Source: Candidatus Latescibacterota bacterium | Lineage (GTDB): Bacteria > Latescibacterota > Latescibacteria > Latescibacterales > Latescibacteraceae | Direction: 5' to 3' | Assembly (NCBI GenBank): GCA_016927495.1 | Contig: JAFGMP010000118.1 | Location: forward strand, 1-36,654 | DNA length: 36,654 nucleotides | In this document: one piece after another, positions 1-6,505 of the stretch | Layout: each line of letters opens with the position of its first letter | Numbering within the stretch: position 1 is the stretch's first letter | Translations under genes and position numbers: made by a program | The notes under the pieces: generated by a model | What the model was told of the DNA's origin: nothing | The model's database searches: none | Seen by the model: the letters and a program-made list of their open reading frames with translations, nothing else

Positions 1-90
1 GAAGATATCAGTGTCGAAAACCTTTTAGACGGAATACCTTCAGGTGAAAGTCAAAAGTCATTAAAAAAATGGCTTGAGAAAAGAAAGTAA
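1..90 (+). CDS. C-terminal tail of a truncated CDS (5' end outside window)
   Basis: Frame 1 is open from the first base of the window to a TAA at 88-90 and gives 29 residues rich in Lys and Glu, ending in KKWLEKRK. There is no internal start that would make a sensible short gene, so it is best read as the end of a gene whose body lies to the left. Nothing in these residues identifies a family. The next gene on the right is on the opposite strand and converges on it. The chance of an open 29-codon stretch is not negligible, so confidence is moderate. Confidence 0.45.
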   Translation, partial: EDISVENLLDGIPSGESQKSLKKWLEKRK

Positions 91-140
91 TTGATGTTTT
101 CGCAGAGAATATAGCAACGATATGACAAATCTTTTTTTAA

Positions 141-175
141 AATCAAATAATCAGGCAAATCAAGAAAATCATGGT
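141..175. repeat. Degenerate short tandem repeat, AATCA-type
   Basis: Four consecutive units of 8-9 bases begin with AATCA or a close variant (AATCAAAT, AATCAGGCA, AATCAAGAA, AATCATGGT). It lies in the non-coding gap after the truncated gene. I recall similar AATCA-rich stretches between genes in other metagenomic bacterial genomes, but that is memory and not something visible here. Confidence 0.4.
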
Positions 176-209
176 TCAGACAATACCACAGTGTCAACCT
201 ACACATGAA

Positions 210-237
210 AGGGCAGACACTTGGGTCTGCCCCTACA
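210..237. repeat. REP-like hairpin, GGGCAGAC family, copy 1
   Basis: GGGCAGAC at 211-218 pairs perfectly with GTCTGCCC at 225-232 across a 6-base loop, followed by CCTAC. A nearly identical hairpin occurs at 8019-8040, and a related one at 26459-26481. It sits between two convergent coding regions (truncated gene ending at 90, M20 gene ending at 278), so it could also act as a bidirectional transcription stop, although there is no clean T-run next to it. Confidence 0.65.
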
Positions 238-277
238 ATTTCCTTGGACTTAATCCCTTGTACCTTGCACCTACCTT

Positions 278-1459
278 TCAAACAGAAGCTATAAACGCAG
301 TATATATCCTCGCTGCCTGAACAAGCTGATCGGTTTCCACCCATTCATCGGCGCTGTGTGCCTGTGCAATCGATCCGGGTCCGCAAATCACGGCCGGTAC
401 ATTTATTTCGATAGCCGCCTGAGCTATGGTACCGGCTGGGAATCCTCCGATTACGGCATCTTTTCCGGTTGCATATGAGACAGCACGGGCAAGTTTACGG
501 GTTAACTCATGATCCGAAGGTATAGCGGCAGCTTTTTCTTTACGCGACCGCGGCCTCCAGCTTGCAGGCTCTTTAATTTCCCTGATTGTGATACCGTAAT
601 CACAGTGCATACGTTTTATAAGGTCATTTACCTGCTGTTGTACTAATTCCGGAGGCGTTTCTGGGATAAGCCGTGAATCGACACAGGCAATACAGTGGTC
701 GGGCACAGCGGCAAGATACAGTCCACCCTCGATTTTCTCGAAGTTTACCGTCGGTGATCCGAAATATGGGTTTTTCACGCGAAGATATGGAAGCTTGAGG
801 TATTCGGTAATGAATTCGATCATGCCGTGGACTGCATTGACTCCAAGGTGAGCCAGTCCCGAATGAACGGAACACCCTAAACATTCGAAAGCGGTGATAA
901 AGCCGCCTCTGTTACCGATATGGACTTCGAGATTGGAAGGTTCACAGGAAATAAGCCCCGAAAGGCCGTCGTAATACCCCTGATCCCTTGCCCATAAAAA
1001 GCCGCTCGCGTTGTATTCCTCCTCGATATCGCTGAAAAAGGTAATCCCACTATGAGTTTTCACTCCGGCACGGATAAGTCCTTTAAAAGCGCAAAGTACA
1101 GCAGCGACAGCGCCTTTCATATCGCAGGCACCACGGCCATAGAGTTTTCCGTCCCTGATCTCTCCGGCAAACGGATCGATTGTCATGCCGTCAACCGGTT
1201 TTGTGTCCATATGCCCGTTGAACATATATCGTCCGGAGTTGTCAACAGTTCCGTAATCCGCAAAAAAATTCGCCCTTTTGTTTTCGCAGGGATAAAGAAG
1301 TACAGGTATGCCAAGGTCTTTGAACCATTTTTGGTAATAGTGAACCATACCCATGCCCTCATGATGGGTAATCGAGGGTATGGCGATAAGGTCACGGGCT
1401 ACCTGAATGACCTCATGGTCATCGATAAATGATAGTACATTGTCAATATCGGTTACCAT
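278..1459 (-). CDS. M20-family metallopeptidase / amidohydrolase (ArgE/DapE type)
   Basis: This is a 393-aa cytoplasmic zinc amidohydrolase of the ArgE/DapE/carboxypeptidase G2 type. The metal-binding residues of the family are visible: His83 and Asp85 in NGHMDTKP, Asp113 in GRGACDMKG, the catalytic glutamate pair in DIEEE (146-148), Glu173 in SCEPS, and a late His368 in AHSADE. A small dimerisation domain interrupts the catalytic fold near residues 180-290. Length is normal for the family. It starts at an ATG with AAGGA upstream, 35 bases after the stop of the NCS1 permease gene, so the two are probably co-transcribed, with import followed by hydrolysis. Substrate cannot be read from sequence; N-acyl or N-carbamoyl amino acids, a deacylated dipeptide, or an allantoate-like compound are possible. 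The family call is firm and the substrate is not. Confidence 0.93.
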   Translation of the reverse strand: MVTDIDNVLSFIDDHEVIQVARDLIAIPSITHHEGMGMVHYYQKWFKDLGIPVLLYPCENKRANFFADYGTVDNSGRYMFNGHMDTKPVDGMTIDPFAGEIRDGKLYGRGACDMKGAVAAVLCAFKGLIRAGVKTHSGITFFSDIEEEYNASGFLWARDQGYYDGLSGLISCEPSNLEVHIGNRGGFITAFECLGCSVHSGLAHLGVNAVHGMIEFITEYLKLPYLRVKNPYFGSPTVNFEKIEGGLYLAAVPDHCIACVDSRLIPETPPELVQQQVNDLIKRMHCDYGITIREIKEPASWRPRSRKEKAAAIPSDHELTRKLARAVSYATGKDAVIGGFPAGTIAQAAIEINVPAVICGPGSIAQAHSADEWVETDQLVQAARIYTAFIASV

Positions 1460-1494
1460 TTTATATTAATTATCCTTAAATTACAATCCAGCAT

Positions 1495-2841
1495 TCAGTC
1501 GTGTTTTTCCCCCAGACTAATTTCAAGATAATGCTTTCCGATAGTCTTCATGAGAATATAATAGAGTATACCTGCAATAACGAAAGAGCTTATCGGAGGA
1601 ATCAGAATATAGATGGATTTCACCGCCATGGTATAACATACTCCGATAATCCAGACAGTAACCGCTACAGGATTCCAGCCGTAAAAATACCAGTATTTGC
1701 CCTTAAATTTCACAAGTTCAGGTGCATCAAGCTTATTGGTGCCTTTCCCCCGGAGAAAGAAATAATCGGCAAGGAGAATTCCGTTTGCCGGGCCAAGTGT
1801 ACCGGCAAGTATACTTACAAATGTCATGAGCCCTTTGATACTGTAAATCCCGAAAACCGCGGTAAGAGTGCCGATTCCTACAATTATAGCGGTAGATGTT
1901 GCCCGAGGAATACCCCGTGGGAACAGTTTGTTCCCGGTGGTAAGTGTCGATAGCGCAATACCGCCCCAGTACGGATTCATGCAGTTCGTCGACCATGCGG
2001 CAAGTACCACGATCAAAAGGCCGATGAGCCCGAGCCCGAGCCTGTCAACAATTCCCGCCGGATCCCACACACCGACAAGTACAGCGCCCATCATGCCGAC
2101 TATCGCCATGATGATCCCCACCGACCAGTTAGCTGTCATGTATCCGGTAAACGCTATGGCACGGCTTTTGGCATATCGTGAGGAGTCAGCAGCGGCAATG
2201 AGCATGGCAAGCCCTCCGCCGGTAATTATGGTGATAGCTTCGTAAATGCTCATGGTCGTTTCACGGGGACGACTAAATTCCGCCAGCAAATCGTACCGCA
2301 CAAACATTTTATACAGCATCCAGGGAATCAGAAAAATCAACAGCGGAGAAACGAATTTCTGAAACCACATGACCACCCTGTACCCGTAAATCGACACAAT
2401 ACCCATGAGAAACGCCCACAGCACATACTGCACCCTCATGGGCATGCCCCAGCCTCCGTAAAGGGTTTTGATTATGATATCGAGAGCCGAAGCGGTCATT
2501 CCAAGCTGCAGGCCGAACCATCCGATAGTGGCGATCACTATCGGAACCGATGGTATAATCCTGCCTCTGACACCGAAAGCCGACCGCATAATCATGGTGC
2601 CGGGAAGCCCCTCAGAAGCGCCCATGATCGCCCCAATGCCGATATATACCATGAACATTTGCGCGATAACATAAGCGGCAACGGCATTCCAGAATCCCGA
2701 ACCGGTTATTACCCCACCCTGCCAGAGTCGTCCGATAGCAATGGTAAATCCTGACCAGAGCAAAAACAGCGGCCAGAATCCGGTGGTACGTTCCTCATCG
2801 GGAATCCTGTCGATACTCCGTTTCTCAACAAGTTCAGCCAT
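1495..2841 (-). CDS. NCS1-family nucleobase/hydantoin:cation symporter
   Basis: This is an inner-membrane symporter of the purine-cytosine permease (NCS1, CodB-like) family. The N-terminus reads IPDEERTTGFWPLFLLW, and about twelve hydrophobic segments follow through roughly 448 residues, close to CodB length. Characteristic stretches include a Gly-rich first helix (GFTIAIGRLW), MGASEGLPG near residue 75, and AAWSTNCMNPYWGG in the middle of the protein, which resembles the family's substrate-site region. The longest frame begins at a TTG, but the ATG at 2841 has GGAG seven bases ahead and is the better start. It is first in an apparent operon with the M20 amidohydrolase. NCS1 members move cytosine, uracil, allantoin or hydantoins with H+ or Na+; the downstream amidohydrolase makes an amide-type nitrogen compound plausible, but this is inference. 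Confidence 0.92.
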   Translation of the reverse strand: MAELVEKRSIDRIPDEERTTGFWPLFLLWSGFTIAIGRLWQGGVITGSGFWNAVAAYVIAQMFMVYIGIGAIMGASEGLPGTMIMRSAFGVRGRIIPSVPIVIATIGWFGLQLGMTASALDIIIKTLYGGWGMPMRVQYVLWAFLMGIVSIYGYRVVMWFQKFVSPLLIFLIPWMLYKMFVRYDLLAEFSRPRETTMSIYEAITIITGGGLAMLIAAADSSRYAKSRAIAFTGYMTANWSVGIIMAIVGMMGAVLVGVWDPAGIVDRLGLGLIGLLIVVLAAWSTNCMNPYWGGIALSTLTTGNKLFPRGIPRATSTAIIVGIGTLTAVFGIYSIKGLMTFVSILAGTLGPANGILLADYFFLRGKGTNKLDAPELVKFKGKYWYFYGWNPVAVTVWIIGVCYTMAVKSIYILIPPISSFVIAGILYYILMKTIGKHYLEISLGEKHD

Positions 2842-2876
2842 GTATATCTCCAATCTATGTAGTCCGGATTATTATT

Positions 2877-2904
2877 AACCACGAAGGCACAAAGGCACGA
2901 AGAA
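2877..2904. repeat. GGCAC direct-repeat intergenic element
   Basis: A short stretch reads CACGAAGGCAC followed by AAAGGCACGAAG, so the AAGGCAC core is directly repeated. It lies just upstream of the NCS1 transcription unit. Similar stretches occur between genes in other environmental bacteria by my recollection. No function can be assigned. Confidence 0.4.
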
Positions 2905-2995
2905 AAAATTATAATGATAATTAATCATAAATAATATCGGAGAAGTTCTCAAGGGTTTTTAGGAGTTAACACGGTTTGATTGACCCAATATAATC

Positions 2996-3024
2996 TTGAC
3001 ATATATGTATTTTATAATTAATGT
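2996..3024 (+). promoter_or_regulatory. Possible sigma70-like promoter for the orphan PD-(D/E)XK-like gene
   Basis: TTGACA at 2996-3001 matches a -35 box exactly. A 17-base spacer leads to TAATGT (3019-3024), a weak -10. TATAAT also occurs nearby but at too short a spacing. The region is very AT-rich, so chance matches are likely. Confidence 0.25.
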
Positions 3025-3117
3025 TTATTGATTATCATTATATAGAATGTAACTTTTTTTTATTAATTTATTAAGTTTTTTTAAAATAATGCTAAATAAT
3101 TCCCAAAAGAGGAAAAT

Positions 3118-4029
3118 ATGAAAGATTTATTTTTTCCAGAAAAAAAAGGTGAAGACCTTCTTTACGCGCAATTGCGCGATGAACCAAGGAGGAAAAAATA
3201 CCGCAATTATTTAGAAAACATGTGGGTCGAATATCAATCTCTTGCCCCCAAAGGATTCAAGAAGAATCTACAAAATGAGTTCTACAGTCGGTGGTGGGAA
3301 ATGTACTTAGCAGTAGGACTTCTCCACCTCGGATTAAATGTAATAACATCTCGAAAAGACAAAGGACCAGATATTTCTCTGCAGATAAATGGAAAACAAA
3401 TATGGATCGAAGCTGTTGCCCCGAAGGTTGGGGTAAAAAGTGATCGTGTACCGGATATGGTTATAAATGGCGTTAGAGATATTCCAAAACGTGAATTCCA
3501 ACTACGCCTTTCCCAAGGTATCGACGGAAAACTAATAGCTTTTGATGGCTATATTAAAAATTCAATCATACAATCTGATGAACCTTGTATCATTGCAGTT
3601 AGTGCTTGTAATTTAGATCATTTAGGACCATTACTTGAATTTCCATGTCCTGCTCCTCTCACTGTTCTGGCAGGAGCCGGAGATAAGCATATTACACTTG
3701 ATGGTTCTGAAGAATCATATCTTGAAAGTCAAGAATCAATTAAAAGGGATTCTAATAGCGCCGTAAATACAATAAAATTCGAACAAGATGATTTTAAGAT
3801 TATTTCCGCTGTTCTGTATTCAAATACCGATCCTTTGAATTTAAATACAGATCCAATTAATCATAGTGATTTTTCTCCTGAATCATCTTTTAAGCTTTTT
3901 ATTAATCCTCGGGCAAAAAATCCTGTACCATATAATTTCAGTAAATTGATAGAAACATGGACTGAGAAAAAAAATGAAACAGACTCTATTTGGCATAAGA
4001 CAGAACCGGTTTATATTCATAATAAATGA
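3118..4029 (+). CDS. Uncharacterised protein with PD-(D/E)XK-nuclease-like core
   Basis: This 303-aa soluble protein has no signal peptide. I do not recognise a named family, but residues 57-103 follow the layout of a PD-(D/E)XK nuclease core: a helix with Glu61 (RWWEMYLA), a hydrophobic strand, GPD ending at Asp85, then IWIEAVAPK with Glu98 at the ExK position. The usual Lys is Ala100, with Lys103 three residues on, so the site is either a migrated-lysine variant or inactive. The C-terminal half (residues 190-303) is not recognisable. The start is an ATG with GAGG just upstream. The gene is visibly more AT-rich than the metabolic genes on either side and sits next to a DUF559 nuclease element and a gene remnant, so it looks like part of an accessory patch. 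A restriction or defence role is a guess. Confidence 0.6.
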   Translation: MKDLFFPEKKGEDLLYAQLRDEPRRKKYRNYLENMWVEYQSLAPKGFKKNLQNEFYSRWWEMYLAVGLLHLGLNVITSRKDKGPDISLQINGKQIWIEAVAPKVGVKSDRVPDMVINGVRDIPKREFQLRLSQGIDGKLIAFDGYIKNSIIQSDEPCIIAVSACNLDHLGPLLEFPCPAPLTVLAGAGDKHITLDGSEESYLESQESIKRDSNSAVNTIKFEQDDFKIISAVLYSNTDPLNLNTDPINHSDFSPESSFKLFINPRAKNPVPYNFSKLIETWTEKKNETDSIWHKTEPVYIHNK

Positions 4030-4030
4030 T

Positions 4031-4147
4031 ATAAACTATCAACTGCAATGTTTCAACTCAAATGAATTAAGGACTATATACAAAAAACTTTTTGAAGAAA
4101 GCAGAGAAAGATTGTTAGAGGCTTGGAATGAGCACATTAACAGTTGA
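4031..4147 (+). pseudogene. Remnant resembling the C-terminus of a DUF4160-type protein
   Basis: Directly after the stop of the previous gene, one frame is open to a TGA at 4145-4147 and reads NSNELRTIYKKLFEE and then RERLLEAWNEHINS. From memory, this pattern (ELR.I followed by an acidic/basic helix ending LLEAWNE) matches the C-terminal end of small DUF4160 proteins, which often lie in toxin-antitoxin-like pairs. No start codon or N-terminal half is present, so it looks like the relic of a deleted gene, replaced or cut off by the upstream ORF. It is short, so the identity is tentative. Confidence 0.35.
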
Positions 4148-4252
4148 AATACATCCTCTCGCGTAACCGGAAATAGATGAAGACCTGAGTGTGGCAGGCT
4201 TGCTGCGAGGCAGTCATTAGCGACATTTGTTTATTCCTGCCACTCAACCCGA

Positions 4253-4380
4253 ACTCACCCCTAAATCCCCTCTCTAACCTTTAGAGAGGGGACTTCACTT
4301 ATCCCATAAATCGCTGAAAAATTTAGATGTTTGTCTTCCCCCTCTTTCGCATGCGAGAGAGGGGGACCGAGGGGGTGAGT
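4253..4380. repeat. 128-bp inverted-repeat (MITE/REP-like) element, copy A
   Basis: The ends are inverted: ACTCACCCC at 4253-4261 and GGGGTGAGT ending at 4380. Inside the left arm, CCCCTCTCTA (4267-4276) pairs with TAGAGAGGGG (4282-4291). In the right arm, CCCCCTCTTTCGC pairs with GCGAGAGAGGGGG across an AT loop with one mismatch. Copy B at 4773-4897 has the same design. The 48 bases from 4248 to 4295 are identical to 4768-4815. The stop codon of the DUF559 gene lies four bases beyond the right end. Confidence 0.85.
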
Positions 4381-4384
4381 GCGA

Positions 4385-4744
4385 TTAAGTTAATGCTTTA
4401 GTCAAAATATCAATAATACCATCAATATCATGTTCCACATCATCATTTTTGAATCGAATAACTCGTAATCCTTTGTTTTCGATTATGTATGTTCTCAATT
4501 TATCGTAATCTTTTTGGCGATTATGAATTGCGCCATCTATCTCAACAACAATCTTGTAATCCGCACAATAAAAATCAGCGACAAAAAAGCGTCTTTTTCC
4601 ATCAATTTCAAATCTGATAGGGTGTTGTCTGAGAAATTTGCACCCATGTATTTTTCTGTTACGAACACGCTCCCAGAAAATATTTTCGGCCTGAGTACTA
4701 TTATTACGTAGTGATCGTATGGTTTCTCTTATTAGATTTTTCAT
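4385..4744 (-). CDS. DUF559 endonuclease-domain protein (Vsr-like)
   Basis: This 119-aa single-domain protein of the DUF559 family, related to very-short-patch-repair (Vsr) endonucleases, has a restriction-endonuclease-like fold. Family hallmarks are visible: STQAENIFWERVRNR near the N-terminus (Glu20), HGCKFLRQHPI, then FVADFYC with Asp57, VVEIDGAIH with Glu68, Asp70 and His74, and RVIRF near residue 96. The length is typical, so the gene appears intact. The start is an ATG with an AGG-containing weak ribosome site. It lies precisely between two copies of an inverted-repeat element: its stop is 4 bases from copy A and its start is 28 bases from copy B. This suggests that gene and repeats move or spread as a unit. 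Target and cellular role are unknown. Confidence 0.9.
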   Translation of the reverse strand: MKNLIRETIRSLRNNSTQAENIFWERVRNRKIHGCKFLRQHPIRFEIDGKRRFFVADFYCADYKIVVEIDGAIHNRQKDYDKLRTYIIENKGLRVIRFKNDDVEHDIDGIIDILTKALT

Positions 4745-4772
4745 TGGATTTTGCCTTATCCGCTCTTCCCGA

Positions 4773-4897
4773 ACTCACCCCTAAATCCCCTCTCTAACCT
4801 TTAGAGAGGGGACTTTGCAGACATCAAAATTTGTTAACAACATCAAGGTAGTTACCTTCCCCCTCTTTCGCGTGCAAGGGGGACCAAGGGGGTGAGT
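4773..4897. repeat. 125-bp inverted-repeat (MITE/REP-like) element, copy B
   Basis: It has the same ends as copy A (ACTCACCCC at 4773, GGGGTGAGT ending at 4897), and its left arm is identical to copy A over 48 bases (4768-4815). Its right arm has lost several bases of the GAGAG stretch, so that hairpin is weaker than in copy A. The central spacer between the arms differs from copy A. It ends 14 bases from the stop codon of the DUF362 gene and may serve as that gene's transcription stop. Confidence 0.85.
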
Positions 4898-4910
4898 GAA
4901 ATTTTTGAAT

Positions 4911-6371
4911 TCAATAATACTGCACCCCAACCCCTTTCAACCCATAAACCTGCACACCCATCGAATACCGCCTCAGCATACGGTAATCCTTGATTCTGGT
5001 TATTCCTTTCTCGTCGAGCAGATAAATGGGAATGCTTTCGACAGGGTCACCACTGAGGCCGCGTTCTTTAGCGATTCGCAGGTATGGCAGTTCACGGGGG
5101 TCGTGCCCCATCAGCCATGAGGTTACCGTATCGATCGCAACCATGGAGCGGCTGACCGTGAGGAAATCGGAATGGATTATCCCACAGTCGCTGCCCCTGC
5201 CGAACACACCCTCGACCATACTGACATAGGGCGGCGGCAGAACCTCGATGATATCCATCATACGCTGTGCCCATATCTCTGTGAGGAAAAGACGGTGGTC
5301 GGCAATTTCGTAAAGCCTTTCAAGTGCCTGCTTACGCTCGTCGCTGTGTTGTTTCGTTTGCCGGTATTTATGGTAGGCATCGTTGAAAGCCGGGTAGCCG
5401 CCTGATGCTTTGTAGGTGGCGTAATAGCCGCCGTGATCCCAATGCTTATAGCCCATGTTGGCATGCCTGATATATGATGCTTCGATTTCCGGGCGGTAGT
5501 TGCCGTTGAAGTCGTCCATCAGGTCGCCGCGCCAGATGGAAAGCGATGTCCAGTCGTCGCAGATATGGCCGTACCCGCGGGGCATGATACCCTGATTATT
5601 TTTTATACTGAGCGTCGTGTGCCCCACCCAGTGAGTATGCGCATGGGCAATGTTGATGTAGGTCGTGCCCTTGTCGTAGGCCGGTTTATAGGTGCTGAAC
5701 CGCTTTTGAACGATGCCTTCGGGGCAATGGTGCCAGTTCAGTTCCGAGCGGTGATAGTCTTTGAAATACTGTGTATGCGCTTCTATAAACGGGATGTTAT
5801 GGCTTGCGAACAAATCTTCGAGGCCACTCTCGACTACCTGCGAGTGACGGAGTCCACCGCGAACACCGATGCCGGTATTGGTGTTCCCAAGGTTGCGAAG
5901 CCCCTCAACAAATCCTGTGGTGAAATATGGGTGAACAATACCGCCGTGATTGAATGTCACCGGCTGTTTTTTACTGAGTCCGCCGACCATATTGGGATGA
6001 ATAAATGTCCTGCCGCCTTTTTCAGTTCCTGTGCGAAACACTAGTTCCGCTACACGGTGCCCGAAACGTTCAAGCTGGTTTGCGCATGGCTTCCATTCAC
6101 CGGTTTCATCGCGCTCCGTCTTGATTCCGGCATATATGATAAAAACAGCATTCGGGTTATCGAGAATCTCTTCCCTGAGAACCGGAGCGACATTACCTTT
6201 TTCGCCTTTTTTTAGGATTTTGACACCGTCCCGTATGCTCAAACCGGTGCTTTCGAGGGGCATATTACGTCTGTCCTCACCAGTTCTGACTTCGGCATAG
6301 ATGTGACGCATCATTGGATTTCCGGCGATCGCTGCGCCGGTTGCCGTAAGAAGAAATTTTCGTCGGTTCAT
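4911..6371 (-). CDS. Tat-exported DUF362-domain protein
   Basis: This 486-aa protein begins MNRRKFLLTATGAAIAG, a twin-arginine signal (Arg3-Arg4) with a short hydrophobic stretch, so export in folded form, probably with a cofactor, is predicted. The body matches DUF362 proteins: a central region with NIAHAHTHWVGHTTLSIKN and, in the last third, GVFGRGSDCGIIHSDFLTVS followed by VAIDTVTSWLMGHDPRELPYL, the family's conserved segment in which an Asp follows VA. No ferredoxin-type CxxCxxC clusters are visible, although some family members carry them. Function is unknown in general; a role in metal or cofactor handling has been proposed for relatives. It diverges from the NlpC-like gene across 134 bases. 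The ribosome site is weak. Confidence 0.85.
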   Translation of the reverse strand: MNRRKFLLTATGAAIAGNPMMRHIYAEVRTGEDRRNMPLESTGLSIRDGVKILKKGEKGNVAPVLREEILDNPNAVFIIYAGIKTERDETGEWKPCANQLERFGHRVAELVFRTGTEKGGRTFIHPNMVGGLSKKQPVTFNHGGIVHPYFTTGFVEGLRNLGNTNTGIGVRGGLRHSQVVESGLEDLFASHNIPFIEAHTQYFKDYHRSELNWHHCPEGIVQKRFSTYKPAYDKGTTYINIAHAHTHWVGHTTLSIKNNQGIMPRGYGHICDDWTSLSIWRGDLMDDFNGNYRPEIEASYIRHANMGYKHWDHGGYYATYKASGGYPAFNDAYHKYRQTKQHSDERKQALERLYEIADHRLFLTEIWAQRMMDIIEVLPPPYVSMVEGVFGRGSDCGIIHSDFLTVSRSMVAIDTVTSWLMGHDPRELPYLRIAKERGLSGDPVESIPIYLLDEKGITRIKDYRMLRRYSMGVQVYGLKGVGVQYY

Positions 6372-6505
6372 GGAATTTACCGTATTATGTCAAAATTTTA
6401 TACGATTTATCAATCAATAATAACAGTACATTATTTATAATATATCCCTATTGATTATCATGCAATTTCTATTTTTATTATCAAAAACATATAAGGAGGT
6501 GTGGA

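Noticed and set aside
51..344. 97-codon minus-strand frame at the left edge
   Set aside because: It crosses the repeat hairpin and the M20 C-terminus, and has a Cys/Phe-rich composition typical of non-coding DNA.
1052..1432. 126-codon frame antisense to the first M20 gene
   Set aside because: Overlaps the catalytic region of a clear M20 enzyme on the other strand.
2996..3024. Strong sigma70 promoter upstream of the orphan gene
   Set aside because: Only the -35 is convincing; the -10 at the right spacing is poor and the region is AT-rich, so it is kept only as a low-confidence feature.
4253..4897. CRISPR-like or simple insertion sequence
   Set aside because: Only two repeat copies, no regular spacers, no transposase; the unit encodes a DUF559 nuclease instead.
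5565..6044. 159-codon frame antisense to the DUF362 gene
   Set aside because: It is a shadow of a well-supported gene; its translation shows no domain and it has no ribosome site.
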